From a bacterium (GTDB lineage Bacteria > Patescibacteriota > Microgenomatia > Levybacterales > UBA12049), in contig JAKAEF010000031.1 in assembly GCA_021820025.1 (NCBI GenBank), positions 1-9,383 on the forward strand: a DNA stretch of 9,383 nt. Reading direction: 5' to 3'. The number at the start of each line of letters is the position of its first letter. The first letter of the stretch is position 1. Shown here in pieces: positions 5,258 to 9,383 of the stretch. The notes below the pieces were generated by a model, which was not told where the DNA came from, did not search any database, and worked only from the letters and a program-made list of their open reading frames with translations. The position numbers were made by a program, and so were the translations under genes.

Positions 5258-7033
5258 ATGGATAATACAGCAAACCCAACAGTAGCATCTCAAGAGATAA
5301 CCCTTGAAAACCCGGAGCTTTTATCACTCAAAGAGCATAAACAAGAGGCTTTGAATTGGCAAAAGCGTAGACATTTAGATTGGACTGAGAACTACACACT
5401 CTACAGGGATAAAGTCATTGTCAACCGATTTATACAGCGTCAAAGTGTCAATGTACCTTTGATGAAAACAGTTATCAAGACAGCACTTAAAGAGACAGAC
5501 GATCCACCATTGTTAGTATTTGAAGAACTGGACAACGATAAGCAAAAAGAAATCTTCTTTAATGAATACTGGAACTTATTTAGCAAAGAACAAAAACTTG
5601 TTATCAAAGACTTGGTTGATAAAAAACAGGAAATGCTTACCGGTAGAACCTTCAAAAAGCTCAATGTTGAAAATGGGAAGCCGGTTGTAGACATTGTTGA
5701 CGTACAGGACATTCTGATTACTCGCTACTGCGACCCGACAATGATTCATACAGCAAGATACTTAGTGCATCAACACATTTTTGTACCGCTTGCAACGCTT
5801 GAGCATAACCCCAACTACGATCAAGAAGCTATAAAGCGTCTTAAAGTGTTCTACGCAACTGCAAGAGGTCTTATCAAAGCAGAAGAGAACGCAAAGAGCC
5901 TTGAAATGAAGAATAGACGCATGGAGCTAATGGGTGTAACAGATGTGAATAATCCTGTTATTGGTGAAACGTATGTAGAGCTAAACGAACACTACCTATT
6001 GCAATGGGATACAGATCATAACCAAGAAGAATACTACCTTATTACCACTTGTGATGACATGGAAATATTAGCCAAGAAGAGACTTGAGGAAGTGGTAGGT
6101 AAAACAACGGATCATTATTGGAGAACGCATAACCTCTTTAACTCTTGGGCTGATGACATAGAGCTTACGGATATTTGGAGTGATGGACTGGCAGATATTG
6201 TTAGAACACCTAACAAGATTGCTAATATGATGGTTTCGCAAATTGTCGAGAATCGAACCTTGAGAAATTACAGCATGTACTTTTACGATTCTTCAATTGA
6301 AGGATATAAGCCACAGACCTACGATCCTATGCCTTTTGGTTGGTATCCTTCCCCCGGAGATCCTAATACCACCATGAAGCAGGTTACAATTCCTGATCTT
6401 GGGGAATCAATACCAGAAATGCAGTTTGTAATGAATATGGCAGAACGTGCAGCGTCAACTCCTGATCTTTCTCAAGGTGTTGTCAATAAAAAGACCATGA
6501 CAAAGGCAGAGATGCAAGCAGTCTTACAGGAAGCACAAGATAGATTGCGTTCAATGTCTAAATACTACAATGACGCATGGGAAGAATTTGGAACAATGTT
6601 TATCAAGCTCATTGAAGCACAAGCAGATAACTTAGTGCCGGTACAAATCTTTAAGAAGGGCTACAAAGGTACAATGTTTAGAGTTACCGTATCCCCTAAC
6701 GATTGGAAGTCTAAGATAGGCTATAGAGTAAAGGTAATGACCAAAGACGAGAAAGACAAGGAAGAGAAAAACGCAATTGAGAAACTCAATGCTATCTCTC
6801 CTGACTTCCAGACTAATAAGCCATTCCAAGACATTAGAAAGAAGAAAGAGTTAGCTTTTGCAGGTCTTAACCCTGATGAAGTAAAAGAAGTCATGGACTT
6901 TGAGAACCAAGCAGCAGCAAGGGCATTAGAGGCAGCAAAGCAGCAACAGACACAACAGCAACAGCTACCTGCAAATGCAGGAGTAAATGGAAAGACCGTA
7001 AATCTTCCAGTACCAGCACAGCCAATGCTTTGA
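5258..7033 (+). CDS. Portal protein (P22-like, 591 aa)
   Basis: It forms the dodecameric ring at the capsid vertex through which DNA passes and to which terminase docks. Support is its position directly after terL, its length, an all-helical charged composition, and blocks typical of the larger P22-type portals. These are an early WQKRRHLDWTENYTLYRDK-like segment, a long basic middle, the wing-like SDGLADIVRTPNKIANMMVS region, and a late MTKAEMQAVLQEAQDRLRSM helix. The C-terminus is Gln-rich (562-569) then Pro-rich, as in portal tails. ATG 5258 is chosen; an in-frame TTG at 5219 would translate through motif copy 3. There is no ribosome site before the ATG. The TGA stop (7031-7033) lies inside the TTGACA of copy 4. 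Family call is by recognition and context. Confidence 0.82.
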   Translation: MDNTANPTVASQEITLENPELLSLKEHKQEALNWQKRRHLDWTENYTLYRDKVIVNRFIQRQSVNVPLMKTVIKTALKETDDPPLLVFEELDNDKQKEIFFNEYWNLFSKEQKLVIKDLVDKKQEMLTGRTFKKLNVENGKPVVDIVDVQDILITRYCDPTMIHTARYLVHQHIFVPLATLEHNPNYDQEAIKRLKVFYATARGLIKAEENAKSLEMKNRRMELMGVTDVNNPVIGETYVELNEHYLLQWDTDHNQEEYYLITTCDDMEILAKKRLEEVVGKTTDHYWRTHNLFNSWADDIELTDIWSDGLADIVRTPNKIANMMVSQIVENRTLRNYSMYFYDSSIEGYKPQTYDPMPFGWYPSPGDPNTTMKQVTIPDLGESIPEMQFVMNMAERAASTPDLSQGVVNKKTMTKAEMQAVLQEAQDRLRSMSKYYNDAWEEFGTMFIKLIEAQADNLVPVQIFKKGYKGTMFRVTVSPNDWKSKIGYRVKVMTKDEKDKEEKNAIEKLNAISPDFQTNKPFQDIRKKKELAFAGLNPDEVKEVMDFENQAAARALEAAKQQQTQQQQLPANAGVNGKTVNLPVPAQPML

Positions 7034-7059
7034 CATGACCTAAAAAATGTTGCTACTAC
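7030..7059 (+). promoter_or_regulatory. Late motif copy 4 (before the 132-aa gene)
   Basis: TTGACA (7030-7035), three bases, then CCTAAAAAATGTTGCTAC (7039-7056). An 18-nt spacer puts TACTAC (7054-7059) at -10 and a start near 7066, the A of the next ATG. The portal TGA stop is embedded in the TTGACA. Confidence 0.6.
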
Positions 7060-7065
7060 TAAAAC

Positions 7066-7464
7066 ATGATTGACGAAATACTAAAGAAATTTAACCTCAA
7101 CATGAACGAGCTTCAACCGGAAGAGCTACAAACACTTTTATCATGGGCTGACCAACTCCAAAGCAAAGAAGCAACTATAGCAGATGTACGATTTCACATC
7201 TCACAGATGAAAGAGTTTGTTGAACAAGAATTGACAGCAAAGAAAGAGCTTCCGAATAAATGGCTGCACTTGCTTTCCTATTTTATTCCTTTTGTCGGTC
7301 TTATTGAGAAATGGTATCAAGACCAATATGAGTTAGGGCTAAAAGCAAGGCTTAGAAATTATATGCTGTTTGAAAACTTCCTAGCAAGTCCGGAGAGGCG
7401 TAAAAAAGCTATCGAATCACAGATTGAACGATTAGCACAAAACGCACAGAAAAGGAGCATGTAA
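7066..7464 (+). CDS. Hypothetical 132-aa phage head-region protein
   Basis: The protein is mostly helical and charged. The N-terminal half (1-60) has LQPEELQTLLSWADQLQSKE and a 'TIADVRFHISQMKEFVEQEL' segment. A hydrophobic aromatic stretch, WLHLLSYFIPFVGLIEKWY (66-84), is the only membrane-like region and may instead be a buried helix. The C-terminus is basic (RRKK at 111-114). It sits between portal and the Lys-rich genes, so a minor virion, head-completion or scaffold-helper role is possible but not shown. There is no Shine-Dalgarno sequence; late motif copy 4 ends 6 nt before the ATG. Its TAA overlaps the next ATG by one base (TAATG). Confidence 0.75.
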   Translation: MIDEILKKFNLNMNELQPEELQTLLSWADQLQSKEATIADVRFHISQMKEFVEQELTAKKELPNKWLHLLSYFIPFVGLIEKWYQDQYELGLKARLRNYMLFENFLASPERRKKAIESQIERLAQNAQKRSM

Positions 7465-7718
7465 TGGCAAGAAAAGCATTAAAAATTAAAGCAGTAAAAA
7501 AGACTAAACTACCAAAGTTTAAGACTGTCAAGCCGGTTAAGACGAAAATGAAGATCAAAAGTACAGCCGGTAAGCAAACAAAGCAAATAAAAGTAGGCGG
7601 TCAATTGTTCCATACCGCTACCAGTACAACAGGGCTTGTAAGTAAATACAGGGCTTTTAAGCCGGTAACAAACAAACAGTCAACAACAGAACCTAAACCA
7701 AAGAAAGTGTATTACTAA
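7464..7718 (+). CDS. Lys-rich basic protein (84 aa)
   Basis: MARKALKIKAVKKTKLPKFK begins a highly basic protein with repeated K-x-K and K-P-V-K patterns through residue 45. A small less basic part (GGQLFHTATSTTGLVSKYRAF, about 45-66) and a KPKKVYY end follow. Few acidic residues are visible. AGGAG lies 6 nt before the ATG, and the gene is coupled to the 132-aa gene by TAATG. Composition suggests binding DNA or RNA inside the head, but no family is recognised. Confidence 0.75.
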   Translation: MARKALKIKAVKKTKLPKFKTVKPVKTKMKIKSTAGKQTKQIKVGGQLFHTATSTTGLVSKYRAFKPVTNKQSTTEPKPKKVYY

Positions 7719-7719
7719 T

Positions 7720-7923
7720 ATGGCAAAACTAACGACAAAAAAGCGAAAAGTATTAAGCAATAAGACGTTCGGACTTCCCGGCTCTCGAAAGTATCCAATG
7801 CCTGATAAATCCCATGCTATCAATGCAAAAGCTAGAGCAAAACAGGAATTGAAAAAGGGTAAGCTCTCTAAATCCTCATACGAAAAGGTTGTTGCAAAGG
7901 CAAATAAGAAGTTAAAGAAATAA
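7720..7923 (+). CDS. Small basic phage protein with RKYPMPDKSHA motif (67 aa)
   Basis: After a basic start (MAKLTTKKRK) comes FGLPGSRKYPMPDKSHAINA (17-36) and KARAKQELKKGKLSKSSYEKVVAKANKKL. The 'LPg.RkYPmpDksHA.nAkaRa.q' pattern recurs in small phage proteins and in terminal parts of some phage structural proteins; I recognise the pattern but cannot assign a function. It starts 1 nt after the previous stop, without a good ribosome site, and ends in a TAATG overlap with the next gene, so the three Lys-rich genes are probably translated as a chain. Confidence 0.78.
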   Translation: MAKLTTKKRKVLSNKTFGLPGSRKYPMPDKSHAINAKARAKQELKKGKLSKSSYEKVVAKANKKLKK

Positions 7924-8126
7924 TGAAAGCAATTACTAACAAAAACCACAATAAACTCGTTAGCGACAAAGTGAAAAAGATAATGAAAGAAGGCGTAAGG
8001 CGTAATACTCATGCACCTGTTAGTAAATCAAATCCTCGTAGGAAAGTTTCACAAAAACAAGCAGTTGCAATAGCTGAATCAATGGTAAATCACGCACAAA
8101 AAAAGAATAAAAAGAAAAGGACTTGA
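7923..8126 (+). CDS. DUF6496-like small basic protein (67 aa)
   Basis: The pattern DKVKKIMKEGVRRNTHAPVS then RRKVSQKQAVAIAESMVNHA resembles the DUF6496 family, small proteins with 'KV.kVM.EFk.G.L.sG....V..RkQAIAIAlSeA'. Function of that family is unknown to me. The protein is strongly basic at both ends. TAATG couples it to the preceding gene. Its TGA stop (8124-8126) lies inside the TTGACA of late motif copy 5, as for the portal gene and copy 4. Confidence 0.72.
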   Translation: MKAITNKNHNKLVSDKVKKIMKEGVRRNTHAPVSKSNPRRKVSQKQAVAIAESMVNHAQKKNKKKRT

Positions 8127-8152
8127 CAATACCTAAAATTTGTTGACACCTT
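8123..8152 (+). promoter_or_regulatory. Late motif copy 5 (before the 83-aa gene)
   Basis: TTGACA (8123-8128), three bases, then CCTAAAATTTGTTGACAC (8132-8149). TTGACA recurs 20 bp later (8143-8148). The next ATG is 27 nt after the CCT, the same spacing as copy 4, and there is no Shine-Dalgarno sequence. An 18-nt spacer predicts a start at about the A of the ATG. Confidence 0.6.
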
Positions 8153-8158
8153 TACACT

Positions 8159-8410
8159 ATGACAGAACAGCTTTTAAGAACAGAACTTCCAAAAGATACA
8201 GTTGAAGTTTTAGAAAAAATCCTCGCAAAAGATCCTGATTGGTTGGTAGCAGATGAAATTGCATTTTTGAAAGCAAGAGCAGCTTACTTAACCTCTGAGG
8301 AAAAAAGAGTTTTTGCAAGTGTCCTTGAAGAAGCAACACAAGACGAAGCACCAAAGAAAAGTAAATCACAAGCAAAAAGAGAAGCAACACAAGACGAAGC
8401 ACAAGCATAA
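8159..8410 (+). CDS. Hypothetical 83-aa acidic protein with duplicated tail
   Basis: Residues 1-57 look like a compact helical unit (LPKDTVEVLEKILAKDPDWL then VADEIAFLKARAAYLTSEEKRVFASVLEE). The tail carries EATQDEA twice, separated by a basic PKKSKSQAKR stretch; the DNA repeat is exact over 22 bp. It follows late motif copy 5 with no ribosome site and precedes the scaffold-like gene by 30 nt, so both probably share a transcript. No function is recognised. Confidence 0.75.
   Translation: MTEQLLRTELPKDTVEVLEKILAKDPDWLVADEIAFLKARAAYLTSEEKRVFASVLEEATQDEAPKKSKSQAKREATQDEAQA
8330..8402 (+). repeat. 22-bp exact direct repeat inside the 83-aa gene
   Basis: An identical 22-bp unit occurs at 8330-8351 and 8381-8402, offset by 51 bp (17 codons), so frame is kept and EATQDEA is duplicated. 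It points to a recent in-frame tandem duplication of the tail. Confidence 0.9.
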
Positions 8411-8440
8411 GTAAAACCCTTTTAAAGAAGGACTAAGACT

Positions 8441-9283
8441 ATGGCTATAAGTAATAAACAACTAGATACATCTGCAATTGATAAAATAAAGAATCTTCCT
8501 GACAATTTTGATCCTGCAAACCCACCGGCAGATCCAACGAAGGACAACCCACCGGCAGGAGATCCACCAGCAAGTAACCCGCCTGCTAACGAACCACCGG
8601 CAAATCCTGACCCAAACAATCAACCACCAGCAGATCCTAACGCAAATCCAAATGGAGAACCACCGGCAAACCCACCGGCAGAAGATCCATATAAGGTAAA
8701 GTTTGCAGAATCTAGTAGGGAAGCACAGATTTTAGCGTCAAAGAATCGCAAAATACAAGAAACAATAGAGCAAGCTGCACAATTACCAGAACCAACAGAG
8801 GAAGAATTGAAAGCAAAATACACTGATTGGGAAAATTTGACTGATTTTGAAAAGCAAATGGCAAAAGACGCCTATATTTCAAGTAAACGCTTTTCAATGA
8901 TTAACCAAGCAGTTGTAGAAAACCAAAAAGTTGACCAATGGGCGAAACAAGTTGATGAGTTTGTAACAAATCCTGCAACACTTCAATCATATAAAGACCT
9001 AGAAGGCAGACAAGCAGAGTTTCGATCTTTTGCAATGAAAGAATCAAGACGAGGTCTTGATATGAATGAGCTAGTTACATACTTCTTAGCAGTAGAACCA
9101 AAAACACCAGCACCAGCAACACCCGGATCAATGGTAGCAAGACCAAATGCCGGTAATCCTCCAAAACCAGCAACACCCGGATACACACCGGAGCAAGTAG
9201 CACTTTTAAGAAAAACAGATCACAAAAAGTACAATGAATTGGTAATGAGTGGAGTTATAAAAATTGAAGTTCCTCAAATGTAG
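8441..9283 (+). CDS. Pro-rich scaffold-like protein (280 aa)
   Basis: A short N-terminus is followed by a low-complexity region (about 24-82) built from repeated NPPA, DPPA and EPPA units. A helical domain follows (about 84-215), with many Glu, Gln and Lys, including EEELKAKYTDWENLTDFEKQ and a late ESRRGLDMNELVTYFLAV. A second Pro/Ala linker (about 220-245) carries a 17-bp exact repeat at 9112-9128 and 9166-9182. The C-terminus (YTPEQVALLRKTDHKKYNEL) is a small basic helix, which in scaffolds often binds the capsid protein. The gene's place between portal and the presumed capsid gene supports a scaffold role; no protease motif is seen. AAGAAGGA lies 8 nt before the ATG. The function is inferred from context and composition. 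Confidence 0.7.
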   Translation: MAISNKQLDTSAIDKIKNLPDNFDPANPPADPTKDNPPAGDPPASNPPANEPPANPDPNNQPPADPNANPNGEPPANPPAEDPYKVKFAESSREAQILASKNRKIQETIEQAAQLPEPTEEELKAKYTDWENLTDFEKQMAKDAYISSKRFSMINQAVVENQKVDQWAKQVDEFVTNPATLQSYKDLEGRQAEFRSFAMKESRRGLDMNELVTYFLAVEPKTPAPATPGSMVARPNAGNPPKPATPGYTPEQVALLRKTDHKKYNELVMSGVIKIEVPQM

Positions 9284-9298
9284 CCTCATTTTCCCCTA

Positions 9299-9328
9299 TT
9301 GACATGACCTAAAATTTGTTGACAGTAT
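9299..9328 (+). promoter_or_regulatory. Late motif copy 6 (promoter candidate for the next gene)
   Basis: TTGACA (9299-9304), three bases, then CCTAAAATTTGTTGACAG (9308-9325), with TTGACA again at 9319-9324. No ATG follows within the remaining 55 bases, so unlike copies 3-5 this one leads into an untranslated leader of at least about 50 nt. The leader contains short inverted pairs (GTTA/TAAC and CCGA/TCGG). The gene beyond is expected to be the major capsid protein. Confidence 0.6.
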
Positions 9329-9383
9329 AACAATTAGATAACAGTTAAGCCTTCTAACCCGACATAATCGGACTGAGAGAAAA

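Noticed and set aside
8157..8408. A Leu-rich open frame on the minus strand that looks like a membrane protein.
   Set aside because: It is the exact antisense of the 83-aa gene; its Leu content comes from reversing Lys/Glu/Ala codons, and it has no ribosome site.
5228..9325. TTGCT at the end of several motif copies resembles the -12 element of sigma-54 promoters.
   Set aside because: No GG element lies at the required distance upstream in any copy.
1..9383. Use of an alternative genetic code (TGA as Gly).
   Set aside because: Several genes end naturally at TGA at tight junctions such as ATGA overlaps, and reading through gives no extended homology-like sequence.
1..9383. CRISPR array or insertion sequence.
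   Set aside because: No regularly spaced repeats of CRISPR type and no transposase or paired terminal inverted repeats were seen.

Overview
This window looks like part of the genome of a temperate tailed phage or prophage. It holds a RecT annealing protein, a membrane-anchored lysozyme, a tyrosine integrase, small and large terminase subunits, a portal protein and a scaffold-like protein, all packed tightly in an AT-rich sequence. Many genes end in TGA, and reading through those stops gives nothing sensible, so the genetic code is standard and not the TGA=Gly code of some Patescibacteria. Promoters with TTGACA boxes and hairpin-plus-T-run terminators point to a bacterial host with an ordinary sigma factor. 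The host cannot be fixed from this sequence; low-GC Gram-positive or patescibacterial hosts are both possible.

Layout, left arm (1-1821, minus strand): one tightly coupled operon runs leftwards: a 55-aa helix-turn-helix protein, a signal-anchored SLT-type lysozyme, a 34-aa single-membrane-segment peptide (holin candidate), a 57-aa protein, a 61-aa CxxC/CxxC protein, and recT, which leaves the window at its left edge. Four of these six genes are shorter than 62 codons.

Control region (1822-2253): this 432-bp gap contains no recognisable protein gene but is full of signals. There is a promoter for the left operon overlain by palindromes, and a candidate ~184-nt structured RNA on the minus strand with its own strong promoter and intrinsic terminator. 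There is also a strong plus-strand promoter for the integrase. Two copies of a related 15-bp palindrome sit in the spacer of the RNA promoter and directly upstream of the integrase -35 box, so one regulator may control both.

Right arm (2254-9383, plus strand): integrase, a small membrane/coiled-coil protein, terS, terL, a strong terminator, portal, a 132-aa protein, three small Lys-rich proteins (one resembling the DUF6496 family), an 83-aa acidic protein and a Pro-rich scaffold-like protein. The next gene, expected to be the major capsid protein, starts beyond the window.

The most interesting signal is an 18-bp motif, CCTAAAATTTGTTGMYAC-like, found six times and only on the plus strand between genes. 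Five copies have TTGACA or a close variant exactly three bases upstream. Three copies lie 27-30 bp before start codons that have no Shine-Dalgarno sequence. If TTGACA is a -35 box, transcription would begin at or within about 3 nt of the ATG, which predicts leaderless late mRNAs. This looks like a dedicated late-promoter series of the phage.
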